This document shows positions 25,317 to 35,118 of a DNA stretch of 61,235 bases, piece by piece (the first letter of the stretch is position 1; each line of letters opens with the position of its first letter). Source of the stretch: Burkholderiales bacterium Ga0077543 (GTDB lineage: Bacteria; Pseudomonadota; Gammaproteobacteria; Burkholderiales; Burkholderiaceae_C). The position numbers and the translations under genes are program-made. The stretch lies in assembly GCA_001464055.1 (NCBI GenBank), contig LNET01000130.1, positions 1-61,235 of the forward strand. Reading direction: 5' to 3'. Below the pieces are notes generated by a model. That model was not told where the DNA came from, ran no database searches, and was given only the letters and a program-made list of their open reading frames with translations.

Positions 25317-25318
25317 GG

Positions 25319-25362
25319 CGCAGGATTCTCCGTGAACGCGACAGAAATCCGAATCCCCTGCG
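25319..25362. promoter_or_regulatory. Inverted repeat in the lrp-putA intergenic region
   Basis: CGCAGGATTC (25319-25328) and GAATCCCCTGCG (25351-25362) are complementary except for a two-base bulge. The pair sits between the divergent regulator and putA, next to the regulator ATG, consistent with an Lrp-family binding site. Confidence 0.4.
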
Positions 25363-25429
25363 GCGTGCGGGCCTCTAAGCTGCCGATCTGGCCAAGAACA
25401 GCCTCAGAACTCCCTTTCGAAAGCGACCC

Positions 25430-28429
25430 ATGCCCGGTTTCACCACCCCAACCGCCCGCGCCCGCCTGCCCTTCCCCTACCGCCCCGAAGCCGAAGCCCT
25501 GGCCGCGTCGCTGGCCGCATTGCAGGGGCGGCTGGACTGGCCTGCCGTGGTCGACGCCGCCCGCCCCTGGGTGCGCGCCGTGCGGGAACAGCCCGCGCCG
25601 TTCTGGGCCATGGAGTCGCTGTTGCGCGAATACCCCATCAGCAGCGCCGAGGGTCTGGCGCTGATGCGGCTGGCCGAAGCCCTGTTGCGCGTGCCCGATG
25701 CCGAGACCGCCATCGCGCTGACCGCCGACCAGCTGGGCCGGGCCGACTTCGACGAAGCCTCGGAAGGTTCACCCCACAAGATGCTGGCGAATCTGTCGGC
25801 CAGCGCCATCGCGCTGAGCAAGCGCTTCCTGCCCGACAGCAGCAACCCCCCCGGCCTGCTGCAGCGCCTGGGCTCGCGCACCGTGGTCGCCGCCACCGTG
25901 CGCGCCATCCAGCTGCTGGGCCGCCAGTTCGTGCTGGGCCGCAGCATCGAAGAAGCCATGGGCGAGGCCAGCAGCCAGAAAAAGGCCCTGGGCCAGCTTC
26001 GCTTCAGCTACGACATGCTGGGCGAAGGCGCGCGCACCGAGCGCGACGCCGAACGCTACCTGGCGAGCTACCGGCATGCCATCGGCGCCATTGCCGCAGG
26101 TGGCAAGGCGCTGTCGCCCATGGCCACAGACGGCATCTCGATCAAGCTCAGCGCGCTGTTCAGCCGCTACGAAGACGCGCAGCGCGAGCGCGTCTTCGCC
26201 ACCCTGCTGCCGCGTGTGCAGGGCCTGGTGGACCTGGCCGCCACCGCCAACATCAACCTGACGATCGACGCCGAGGAAACCGACCGGCTCGAACTGTCCT
26301 TGGACGTGTTCGAAGCACTGGCTGCAGACATCGCTGCGCGCCACCCGCAGTGGCAGGGCTTCGGCCTGGCAGTGCAGAGCTACCAGACGCGTGCCCTGGC
26401 CGTCATCGAGGAAGTCGCCGCGATTGCCCGGCGTCACGGCCTGAAGTTCATGGTGCGCCTGGTCAAGGGCGCCTACTGGGACGGCGAGATCAAGCGGGCC
26501 CAGGAAGCCGGCCTGCCGGCCTACCCGGTGTTCACGCACAAGCACCACACCGACATCAGCTACCTGGCCTGCGCGGCGCGGCTGATCGAGCACCAGGGCG
26601 TGATCTACCCGCAGTTCGCCACCCACAACGCCGGCACGGTGGCCGCCATCGTGCAGCTGGCGGAAAAGGCCCAGGCGCCGTTCGAGATGCAGCGGCTGCA
26701 CGGCATGGGCGAAGGCGTGTACCGCGAAGTGCTCACCGGCCAGAATTCGCACGGCCGCATCCCCTGCCGCGTCTACGCGCCTGTGGGCGAACACCGCGAC
26801 CTGCTGGCCTACCTGGTGCGCCGGCTGCTGGAAAACGGCGCCAATTCGTCCTTCGTGCACCAGCTGGCCGACGAACATGTCAGCGCCGAGCAGCTGCTGG
26901 CCTCGCCGCTGCAGCCCAGCACCGAGCTTGCCCTGCCGCTGCCACCGCAGCTGTACGGCGTGCAGCGTCGAAACTCCACTGGCGCCGACCTGACGGTGCT
27001 GTCGATGCGCGCGCCGCTGGACGCCGCGCTGGCCGCGGTGAACGTCGAAGCCGCGCCGATGGCCAGCGCTGCCGAGGCCGGCGCCACGATGGCCCGCCTG
27101 CATGCCGGCTTCGATGCCTGGACCGCAGGCCCGCTGAGCGAGCGCGCCGCCCTGCTGCGCAAGGCGGCCGACGCGCTGGACGCTCGGCTGCCGGAGTTCT
27201 GCGCCCTGCTGGTCAGGGAAGCGCACAAGACGATGGGCGACTGCATCGCCGAAGTGCGCGAAGCAGTCGACTTCTGCCGCTACTACGCCGACCAGGCCGA
27301 AGAACGCCTGAAGGACCAGTCGCTGCCGGGCCCCACCGGCGAAAGCAACCTGCTGCGCCTGCACGGGCGCGGTGTGTTCGTCTGCATCAGCCCCTGGAAC
27401 TTCCCGCTGGCCATCTTCGCCGGCCAGGTGGTGGCGGCCCTGGTGGCGGGCAACACCGTGGCCGCCAAGCCGGCTGAACAGACACCGGTGGTGGCGCGTC
27501 GTTTCATCGCCCTGCTGCACGAAGTGGGCGTGCCGCCCGACGCCGTGGCCTGGATCCACGGCCCGGGCGAGACCGTGGGCGCCGCCCTGGTGGCCGACCC
27601 GCGCACCGCGGGCGTGTGCTTCACCGGCAGCACCGCGGTGGCACGCATCATCAACCGCACGCTGGCGATGAAGGACGGCCCCATCGTGCCGCTGATCGCC
27701 GAAACCGGCGGCCTGAACGCGATGGTGGTGGACAGCACGGCGCTGCCGGAACAGGTGGTCGACGCGGTGGTGCAAAGTGCCTTTCGCAGCGCCGGCCAGC
27801 GCTGCAGCGCGCTGCGCCTGCTGTGCGTGCACGAGGGCATCGCCGAAGGCGTGATCGAGATGCTGCGCGGCGCGCTGGTCGAACTGGCCGTGGGCGACCC
27901 GGCGCTGCTGTCCACCGACGTCGGGCCGGTCATCGACGCCGAGGCTTTTGCCGGCATCCAGGGCCACATCCAGCGCCTGCGCGGCAGCGCCAGGCTGCTG
28001 GGCGAGACCGCCGTCTCGTCGACCATCCCGAACCTGGTGGCGCCGGTGGCCTTCGAGATCGGCCGCGTCGCCGACCTGAAGGAAGAGATCTTCGGCCCCG
28101 TGCTGCACGTGGTGCGCTGGGGCGGCGCGGTGGACGAGGTGGTGCGCCAGATCAACGCCCTGGGCTACGGCCTCACGCTGGGCGTGCAGACGCGCATCGA
28201 CAGCCGGGCCCAGCGCATCGCCGACCTGGCGCGCATCGGCAATGTCTACGTCAACCGCAACATGATCGGCGCGGTGGTGGGTGTGCAGCCTTTCGGCGGC
28301 GAAGGCCTGAGCGGCACCGGCCCGAAAGCCGGCGGCCCGCATTACCTGTACCGCTTTTGCGCCGAGCAGACCGTCACGGTCAACACCGCCGCTGCCGGCG
28401 GCAACGCCGAGCTGCTGGCCGGCGCGTGA
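25430..28429 (+). CDS. putA: Bifunctional proline dehydrogenase / P5C dehydrogenase PutA
   Basis: 999 residues. The proline dehydrogenase barrel is at about 80-440 (NLTIDAEETDRLELSLD, FMVRLVKGAYWDGEIKRAQ, FATHNAGTVA and the RLHGMGEGVY segment). The P5C dehydrogenase is at about 530-985 with Glu758 (IAETGGLNA) and Cys792 (SAGQRCSALR). It oxidises proline to glutamate via P5C, with FAD and NAD, at the membrane face. It lacks the N-terminal ribbon-helix-helix DNA-binding domain and the C-terminal domain of trifunctional PutA, so control must be external, probably by the divergent Lrp protein. Confidence 0.97.
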   Translation: MPGFTTPTARARLPFPYRPEAEALAASLAALQGRLDWPAVVDAARPWVRAVREQPAPFWAMESLLREYPISSAEGLALMRLAEALLRVPDAETAIALTADQLGRADFDEASEGSPHKMLANLSASAIALSKRFLPDSSNPPGLLQRLGSRTVVAATVRAIQLLGRQFVLGRSIEEAMGEASSQKKALGQLRFSYDMLGEGARTERDAERYLASYRHAIGAIAAGGKALSPMATDGISIKLSALFSRYEDAQRERVFATLLPRVQGLVDLAATANINLTIDAEETDRLELSLDVFEALAADIAARHPQWQGFGLAVQSYQTRALAVIEEVAAIARRHGLKFMVRLVKGAYWDGEIKRAQEAGLPAYPVFTHKHHTDISYLACAARLIEHQGVIYPQFATHNAGTVAAIVQLAEKAQAPFEMQRLHGMGEGVYREVLTGQNSHGRIPCRVYAPVGEHRDLLAYLVRRLLENGANSSFVHQLADEHVSAEQLLASPLQPSTELALPLPPQLYGVQRRNSTGADLTVLSMRAPLDAALAAVNVEAAPMASAAEAGATMARLHAGFDAWTAGPLSERAALLRKAADALDARLPEFCALLVREAHKTMGDCIAEVREAVDFCRYYADQAEERLKDQSLPGPTGESNLLRLHGRGVFVCISPWNFPLAIFAGQVVAALVAGNTVAAKPAEQTPVVARRFIALLHEVGVPPDAVAWIHGPGETVGAALVADPRTAGVCFTGSTAVARIINRTLAMKDGPIVPLIAETGGLNAMVVDSTALPEQVVDAVVQSAFRSAGQRCSALRLLCVHEGIAEGVIEMLRGALVELAVGDPALLSTDVGPVIDAEAFAGIQGHIQRLRGSARLLGETAVSSTIPNLVAPVAFEIGRVADLKEEIFGPVLHVVRWGGAVDEVVRQINALGYGLTLGVQTRIDSRAQRIADLARIGNVYVNRNMIGAVVGVQPFGGEGLSGTGPKAGGPHYLYRFCAEQTVTVNTAAAGGNAELLAGA

Positions 28430-28431
28430 TC

Positions 28432-28483
28432 TGGGTCGGGGTCTTGGCAAGGAGAACCCTGGCCAGCCCAAGACCCGGACCCA
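28432..28483. terminator. Bidirectional hairpin between putA and cnoX
   Basis: TGGGTCGGGGTCTTGG and CCAAGACCCGGACCCA pair with one mismatch over 16 bp around a 20-base loop. It lies 2 bases after the putA stop and before the convergent cnoX stop at 28512. No T-run. Confidence 0.6.
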
Positions 28484-28511
28484 AAGCCGGGCAGCAAACG
28501 CGTCAGCCCGA

Positions 28512-29450
28512 CTAGTTCAGGTACATGCCCAGGTAACGGCGGCCCCAGCTGACGGCATCGGCGTCGGGGCAGGCCTCGAACCATTCGATCAGCTGCTTGC
28601 GGGCACGCTCGCGGTCGGGCCGGCCCTCGGCCTTGTCGCGCAGCACCACGTCCAGCAGTTGTTCGAAGCCGGCGCGGAAGTCGCCTTCGAAGACACGGAT
28701 GGCGCCCAATGCAAACCGGGCTTCGAAGTCCTTCGGGTTGGCTGCGATGCGCGCAGCCAGCGCCGCCGGGTCGCCCTGGGGCTTGTTGCGCGCGAGTTCG
28801 ATGCGCTTGAGCAGCGGACCGTGCCGCGCCGTGCGTTCGGCCGTGGCGATGCCATCCAGAAGACCCTGGGCTGCGTCCAGCTCGGACCTGGCCACCAGGC
28901 GTTCGGCGAGGTCCAGTGTCAGCTCCGCATGGCCTGGCGCGTGAGTGAGTGCTTCCCTCAGCAAGGCCTCCGCGGCTTCGGGCTCGAGTTGCGCCGCTTC
29001 GTCGCGCACGGCCTGCACCGGGTCGACCTGGGGGCCGACATGCTTGTCGAGGAACTCGCGCAGCTTGCCTTCGGGCAGCGCACCCGTGAACTGGTCGACC
29101 GGCCGGCCGCCCATGAACAGGAAGCACTGCGGGATGCTGCGGATGCGCAGCGCCGCGCTGATCTGCGGCGCCTCGTCGGTATTCAGCTTGGCCAGGATGA
29201 AGCGGCCGCCGTAGTCGCGTGCCAGCTTCTCCAGCACCGGCCCCAGGCTCTTGCAGGGCCCGCACCAGGGCGCCCAGCAGTCCAGCAGCACCGGCACCTG
29301 CATCGACAGTTCCAGCACCTGGGCTTCGAAGTCGGCTTCGCTCACGTCGAAGACGAAACTTTCCTCGGGTGCTGCCGGGGCCGGGGCCGCCGCCGGCGTG
29401 GCCGCAGCCCCGCCCAGCGACATGTTCCAGTTGTTGGTGCTCCAGTTCAT
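28512..29450 (-). CDS. cnoX: Thioredoxin-TPR chaperone-like protein CnoX
   Basis: 312 residues. After an Ala/Pro-rich N terminus, a thioredoxin domain occupies about 35-145 with WAPWCGPCKS (Cys63 and Cys66) and cis-Pro in IRSIPQCF. The remainder is a tetratricopeptide-like helical domain, the CnoX/YbbN architecture. CnoX protects proteins from oxidative damage and hands them to GroEL. E. coli CnoX lacks the CGPC pair, while this protein keeps it, so it could also be a redox-active thioredoxin. It ends close to putA. Confidence 0.93.
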   Translation of the reverse strand: MNWSTNNWNMSLGGAAATPAAAPAPAAPEESFVFDVSEADFEAQVLELSMQVPVLLDCWAPWCGPCKSLGPVLEKLARDYGGRFILAKLNTDEAPQISAALRIRSIPQCFLFMGGRPVDQFTGALPEGKLREFLDKHVGPQVDPVQAVRDEAAQLEPEAAEALLREALTHAPGHAELTLDLAERLVARSELDAAQGLLDGIATAERTARHGPLLKRIELARNKPQGDPAALAARIAANPKDFEARFALGAIRVFEGDFRAGFEQLLDVVLRDKAEGRPDRERARKQLIEWFEACPDADAVSWGRRYLGMYLN

Positions 29451-29466
29451 CGCGGCCGGCCCTGTT

Positions 29467-30783
29467 TCAGCGTTCCTTGCGGATCACGCCGGTGGGCGCA
29501 GCATTGCCACCCAGCAGGAAGACGGTGTAGACCGACTGGCCCTGCAGGTTGACCGCGGTCTGCTCGAACAGCGGCCCTGCGGCCGAAGCCGAAGTGACGT
29601 CGACACGCACCGACGCGCTGCTGAGGGTGGTGGCGTAGGCCGAGCCGGCGCCGAGTGCGATGTCGGTGGCCAGCGCCAGGAAGTCGGCCGACAGCGTGAT
29701 CGGACCCACCACACCGTTGGCGCCGTGGATCAGGCGGATCTTGACCCGGTTGTTCAGGCTGGGCAGGCGGTTGTCGTCGACGATGAGCCTGATCTCCGGC
29801 GCTGCGGGCGGGCCGTAGACCATCAGCGTGTAGTCGGCACCGGCAAGGAAGGTCCGGCTCGCGTCGAACACGACGTTGCCACCCACCCGCACCTGCAGGG
29901 GCAGGGCACCGGCGTTGACCAGCTGGTACGGGCCCACCGACGGGCTGCGCAGGCCGCCCACCAGGGTCGTGCCCGCCGCCGAGATGCCCACCACGCCGGC
30001 AGCGTCGACACCGGCCACCACTCGCACGCGGGCCCGGGTGTTGCGCAGCACGGTGGCCGCCTGCTGCTGCTGGATCAGCATGCCGTTCAAGAGCACGCCG
30101 CCAGAACCGGCGGTCAGCACCAGGTTGTAGTGCTGGCGTGCGACCAGCGGGATGCCAGAAATGTCCAGGCGCACGTCGTTGGGGTCGCCCACGCCGGTGA
30201 CGCGCAGGCGGTAGGTGCCTGCCGAGATCTCGCGGAAGCCCGACAGGTTGCCGGCGCCCACGGCGCTCTGCGTCGGCGCGGTGTCGCCGAGCACCGCAGC
30301 TTCGCTGGTGAAGAAAACGTCCACTGCGCCGCTGTCGGTGGTGGCGTTGAACATGCGCACGCGCGTGTTGCCACTGCCGATGGCGTTGTTGTCTTCGTTT
30401 TCGGGCAGGGTCGACACGCGCAGCGATGTCTCCCGGCCCCAGATGACGGCCGTGAAGTTCTGGTCCCTGCCCAGCGTGAAGGCGCCCGAAAACAGGGTCG
30501 CCCCGTCGCCGGTCCTGCGCACGCGCAGCGTGTATTCCTTGGCGTCGACGCCCTTGTAGGCCGGCAGGGCTTCCAGCGCCAGGGCACCGAACTGCACGGT
30601 GTCGTCGGTGAGCAGGTCGACGCTGGGCAGGTCGTTGGTCAGGTTGATCGCGCGCAGCTGCGTGCCGCCACCCCCACCGCCGTCACTGCCACCACCGCAG
30701 CCGGCCAGGGTCAGCGAGCCCGCCACCACGGTGCCGACCGAGCCCAGCAGGGCTGTGCGGCGCGAAATCAGTTCGGAAGTCAT
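29467..30783 (-). CDS. DUF4397 domain lipoprotein
   Basis: 438 residues from the ATG at 30783. The N terminus has an arginine pair (ISRRTALLGSVG) and a lipobox LTLAGC with Cys29, followed by a GGGSDGGGGGG linker. The rest consists of two DUF4397-type beta domains (LRAINLTNDLPSVDLL, LFSGAFTLG and, in the second half, LIHGANGVVGPITL). It is predicted to be an outer-membrane or surface lipoprotein. DUF4397 proteins are generally envelope or secreted proteins of unknown role. It is not clearly linked to its neighbours. Confidence 0.85.
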   Translation of the reverse strand: MTSELISRRTALLGSVGTVVAGSLTLAGCGGGSDGGGGGGTQLRAINLTNDLPSVDLLTDDTVQFGALALEALPAYKGVDAKEYTLRVRRTGDGATLFSGAFTLGRDQNFTAVIWGRETSLRVSTLPENEDNNAIGSGNTRVRMFNATTDSGAVDVFFTSEAAVLGDTAPTQSAVGAGNLSGFREISAGTYRLRVTGVGDPNDVRLDISGIPLVARQHYNLVLTAGSGGVLLNGMLIQQQQAATVLRNTRARVRVVAGVDAAGVVGISAAGTTLVGGLRSPSVGPYQLVNAGALPLQVRVGGNVVFDASRTFLAGADYTLMVYGPPAAPEIRLIVDDNRLPSLNNRVKIRLIHGANGVVGPITLSADFLALATDIALGAGSAYATTLSSASVRVDVTSASAAGPLFEQTAVNLQGQSVYTVFLLGGNAAPTGVIRKER

Positions 30784-30930
30784 CAAGCAATCCTTGAAAC
30801 AAAGGCGCCGTCCGGCAAGGTGCCGGGGGCGTGGGCGGCACAAGCCGCACCGGGCAAAGATGCTAACGCTTCCTGCGCGGCCCTCCAGGGTGTCCCTGAG
30901 GCCAGGATGCGTCCGGAAGTCCCGGCGGGG

Positions 30931-32214
30931 TCAGGGGTACAGGCCGCGCTCCTCGCGCGCCGTCAGGATGCGTTCGCAGGCCACCGCGAAAGTGGCGGTG
31001 CGCAGCGTGATCTGGTGCTTGTCGGCGGTGTCCCAGATCTTCTTCAGCGCGCCGATCATGATCTTGTCCAGGCGCACGTTGATCTCGTCTTCGGTCCAGA
31101 AGAAGCTGCTGAAGTCCTGCACCCATTCGAAGTAGCTCACCGTCACGCCACCGGCGTTGCAGATGACGTCGGGCACCACCAGCACGCCACGCTCGGCCAG
31201 GATGTCGTCGGCGCTGGGCACGGTGGGCCCGTTGGCGCCCTCCAGCACCAGCCTGGCCTGGATGCGTTTCGCGCGCTCGGCCGTGATCTGCCCTTCCAGC
31301 GCGGCCGGGATCAGGATGTCGCAGCGCACGTCCCAGAACTCCTCGTTGCCCATCCAGTCGGCACCCTTGAAGCCGCCGACACCACCGGTTTCCTTCACGT
31401 GCGCCATCAGGTCGAGCATGTCGAAACCGCGGTCGTTGTAGATGGTGCCGGTGTGGTCCTGCGCGGCGACGATGGTGCTGCCGGCCTGCACGAACAGTTC
31501 GGCCGCGGAAGAACCGACGTTGCCGAAACCCTGCACCGCCACGCGGGCGCCGTTCAGGTCCAGGTTCAGCCGCCGCGCGGCTTCGCGGCCGGTGACGAAG
31601 ACGCCGCGGCCGGTGGCTTTCACCCGCCCCAGGCTGCCACCCAGGTGGACGGGCTTGCCGGTGACGACGCCCGTGGCGGCGGTGCCGGTGTTCATGCTGT
31701 AGGTGTCCATCATCCACGCCATGATCTGAGGGTTGGTGTTCACGTCAGGCGCCGGAATGTCCTGCTGCGGGCCGATGATGATGCCGATCTCGCTGGTGTA
31801 GCGCCGCGTCATGCGCTCCAGTTCCTTGTGGCTCAGGCGCTTCGGATCGACGCGGATGCCGCCCTTCGCACCGCCGTAGGGCAGGTTGACGGCGGCGTTC
31901 TTCACGCTCATCCAGGCCGACAGCGCCATCACCTCTTCCAGGGTCACGTCGGGGTGGTAACGCACGCCGCCCTTGCCGGGACCCCGGCTCATGTTGTGCT
32001 GCACGCGGTAGCCCTCGAAGTGGGTCACGCTGCCGTCGTCGAGTTCGATGGGAATGTCGACGATCAGCACCCGTTTCGGCCGCTTCAGGGTTTCCACCCA
32101 GCGGGCCAGGTGGCCCAGGTAAGGCGTGACACGGTCCACCTGCATCAGGTAGGTTCCCCAGGGGCTGTCGGGGGTGGGGTGGACGTAGGAAAGGGGCATG
32201 GCGGGCAAGGACAT
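30931..32214 (-). CDS. gdhA: Glu/Leu/Phe/Val family dehydrogenase (glutamate dehydrogenase)
   Basis: 427 residues from the ATG at 32214, which has a good GGAGA Shine-Dalgarno. The N-terminal catalytic domain contains GPGKGGVRYHPDV and the active-site PYGGAKGGIRVDPK. The NAD-binding domain begins near VAVQGFGNVGSSAAEL. It interconverts glutamate and 2-oxoglutarate with ammonia. Length and motifs fit NAD-type GDH of the bacterial class. It is divergent from proC across 152 bases. Confidence 0.94.
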   Translation of the reverse strand: MSLPAMPLSYVHPTPDSPWGTYLMQVDRVTPYLGHLARWVETLKRPKRVLIVDIPIELDDGSVTHFEGYRVQHNMSRGPGKGGVRYHPDVTLEEVMALSAWMSVKNAAVNLPYGGAKGGIRVDPKRLSHKELERMTRRYTSEIGIIIGPQQDIPAPDVNTNPQIMAWMMDTYSMNTGTAATGVVTGKPVHLGGSLGRVKATGRGVFVTGREAARRLNLDLNGARVAVQGFGNVGSSAAELFVQAGSTIVAAQDHTGTIYNDRGFDMLDLMAHVKETGGVGGFKGADWMGNEEFWDVRCDILIPAALEGQITAERAKRIQARLVLEGANGPTVPSADDILAERGVLVVPDVICNAGGVTVSYFEWVQDFSSFFWTEDEINVRLDKIMIGALKKIWDTADKHQITLRTATFAVACERILTAREERGLYP

Positions 32215-32366
32215 TCGGGGTCTCCGGGGGTGGTTCGTGGCGCGGCCTGCTGCGGCCTCTTGAGCCGCGTCGCCGCCGCGGTGTCGCGACTCTAGAGGCG
32301 CCGGCACCGAATAAGCTGCGGTTTGCCATGCCGCCTTTGCATGGAAGGCTGCATACACTGCCGTCC

Positions 32367-33170
32367 ATGAACGAATTCATGGCTTTCATCGGCGGCGGCA
32401 ACATGGCGCAGGCGCTCATCGGCGGGCTGCTGCAGTCGGGCCGGCCAGCCGCCAGCGTGCTGGTGGTCGAACCCGACCCGGCCCAGCGCGAACGCCTGGC
32501 CAGCCGCTTCGGGCTGGCGCCACTGGCCCAGGCCGGGCCGGCGCTGGCCACGGCGCGAACCGTGGTCTGGGCGGTGAAGCCCCAGGTGTTCGCCGAGGCC
32601 GCCGCCGCCTGTGCACCGCACGTCGGCGGGGCCCTGCAGGTCAGCGTGATGGCCGGTGTACGCAGCGACAGCATCACCCGGGCCACGGGCAGCGCGGCGG
32701 TGGTGCGCACCATGCCCAACACCCCGGCGCTGATCGGCCAGGGCATCGCCGGCCTGTTTGCCAGTCCGGCGGTGGATGCGGCGGCGCGCGCCGAAGTGGC
32801 GGCGCTGTTTGCGCCCACCGGCCAGGCGCTGTGGGTGGACCGCGAAGACGATCTCGACGCCGTCACCGCATTGTCGGGTTCAGGGCCAGCCTATGTCTTC
32901 TACTTCATCGAAGCGATGGTGCAGGCCGGCAGCGAGATGGGCCTGTCGACCGAGCAGGCGCGCCAGCTCGCCCAGGCCACCTTCGCTGGCGCGGCAGCGC
33001 TGGCGATGCAGAGCCCGCTGTCGCCTTCTGCCCTGCGCGAGCAGGTGACCAGCAAGGGCGGCACCACCCATGCGGCCATCACCGCACTGGAGGCAGCGGG
33101 GGTCAAGGCGGCTTTCGTGCGGGCGCTGCACGCGGCGCGGGACCGTGCTGCAGAGCTGGGCCGTGCCTGA
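32367..33170 (+). CDS. proC: Pyrroline-5-carboxylate reductase
   Basis: 267 residues. The N-terminal Rossmann motif FIGGGNMAQALIGGL and the C-terminal signature DAVTALSGSGPAYVFYFIEA plus EQVTSKGGTTHAAI are diagnostic. It reduces P5C to proline, the last biosynthetic step, opposite to PutA. The start at 32367 has no Shine-Dalgarno. A TACACT hexamer ends 7 bases before it, but no -35 was found. A CCATGC/GCATGG inverted repeat (32326-32344) lies upstream. Confidence 0.96.
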   Translation: MNEFMAFIGGGNMAQALIGGLLQSGRPAASVLVVEPDPAQRERLASRFGLAPLAQAGPALATARTVVWAVKPQVFAEAAAACAPHVGGALQVSVMAGVRSDSITRATGSAAVVRTMPNTPALIGQGIAGLFASPAVDAAARAEVAALFAPTGQALWVDREDDLDAVTALSGSGPAYVFYFIEAMVQAGSEMGLSTEQARQLAQATFAGAAALAMQSPLSPSALREQVTSKGGTTHAAITALEAAGVKAAFVRALHAARDRAAELGRA

Positions 33171-33180
33171 GCCACCTGGG

Positions 33181-34152
33181 TCAACGCAAGGCCAGGTCCG
33201 CCACCACCCCCGCGAACACCGTAAACCCCAGCCAGTGGTTCAGCCTGAAGGCCCTGAAGCAGCCGTCGCGCGTGCGGCCGCGGATCAGCGTGTAGTGCCA
33301 CGCAGCCTGCAGCCCGGCCGCGCCGATGCCCGCCAGGAACCAGGGCCCCAAGCCCAGTGATCGCCCCAGCCAGGCCCAGGACAGCAGGTAGGCAACATAA
33401 AAGCCCATGACCGCGGCCACGTCCCAGCGGCCCAGGGTGATGGCGCTGGTCTTCATGCCCAGGCGGATGTCGTCGTCGCGGTCGACCATCGCGTACTCGG
33501 TGTCGTAGGCCAGCACCCAGAACAGGTTGCCCAGCAGCAGCCACAGCGCCTGCGGCGGCACTGAAGAGAGATTCCATTCACGACCGCCCAGCGCCGCTGC
33601 AAAGGCCATGGGGATGCCGAAGCTGAAGGCCACGCCCAGCACCGCCTGTGGCATCGAGACGAAGCGCTTGGCATAGGGGTAGGCCAGCGTCACCGCCAGG
33701 CCCAGGAAGGACAGCAGGATGGTCGGCGGGTTGGTCGTCAGCACCAAGGCGAAGGCCAGCAGCGCCAGCACCGCGCCCAGGGCCAGCGCCTCCTTCACCG
33801 ACACCGCCCCGCGCGTGACCGGGCGCTGTGCGGTGCGCTTGACATGGCGGTCGAAGTCGCGGTCGGCCACGTCGTTGATGCAGCAGCCGGCGCTGCGCAT
33901 CAGCACCGTGCCCAGCACGAACACCGCCAGCAGGTGCCAGCCCGGCCAGCCGTCGGCGGCAATCCACAGCGCGCTGAGCGTGGGCCAAAGAAGCAACAGC
34001 CAGCCCGCAGGGCGGTTCCAGCGGATCAGGTCCAGGGCCAGGGCCAGGCGATTGGGCGCAGGTTCGGGTGCCGGCGTGGGGGTGGTGGCGCTCACGCCCG
34101 GATTATCGGCAGCACCGGCGCCGGTGGCGCGCCAGGGCGCCGATGCGATCAT
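33181..34152 (-). CDS. ubiA: 4-hydroxybenzoate octaprenyltransferase
   Basis: 323 residues if started at the ATG at 34152; a GTG at 34095 is a plausible alternative giving a more typical N terminus. Hydrophobic segments run along the protein. The two Asp-rich prenyl-phosphate motifs are CCINDVADRDFDRHV and VDRDDDIRLGMKTS. It prenylates 4-hydroxybenzoate in ubiquinone synthesis at the inner membrane. The start is 9 bases from the divergent psuG start. Confidence 0.93.
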   Translation of the reverse strand: MIASAPWRATGAGAADNPGVSATTPTPAPEPAPNRLALALDLIRWNRPAGWLLLLWPTLSALWIAADGWPGWHLLAVFVLGTVLMRSAGCCINDVADRDFDRHVKRTAQRPVTRGAVSVKEALALGAVLALLAFALVLTTNPPTILLSFLGLAVTLAYPYAKRFVSMPQAVLGVAFSFGIPMAFAAALGGREWNLSSVPPQALWLLLGNLFWVLAYDTEYAMVDRDDDIRLGMKTSAITLGRWDVAAVMGFYVAYLLSWAWLGRSLGLGPWFLAGIGAAGLQAAWHYTLIRGRTRDGCFRAFRLNHWLGFTVFAGVVADLALR

Positions 34153-34160
34153 GCAGCTCC

Positions 34161-35099
<939 letters not shown>

Positions 35100-35118
35100 G
35101 TCGCCCGCGGCCCTGGTC

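Noticed and set aside
25769..28471. A 900-codon minus-strand frame opposite putA.
   Set aside because: Low-complexity antisense translation. PutA on the plus strand has both catalytic domains intact.
32326..32366. A full promoter for proC with a leaderless start.
   Set aside because: TACACT is placed correctly, but no acceptable -35 was found at 15-19 bases, so only the pattern is noted.
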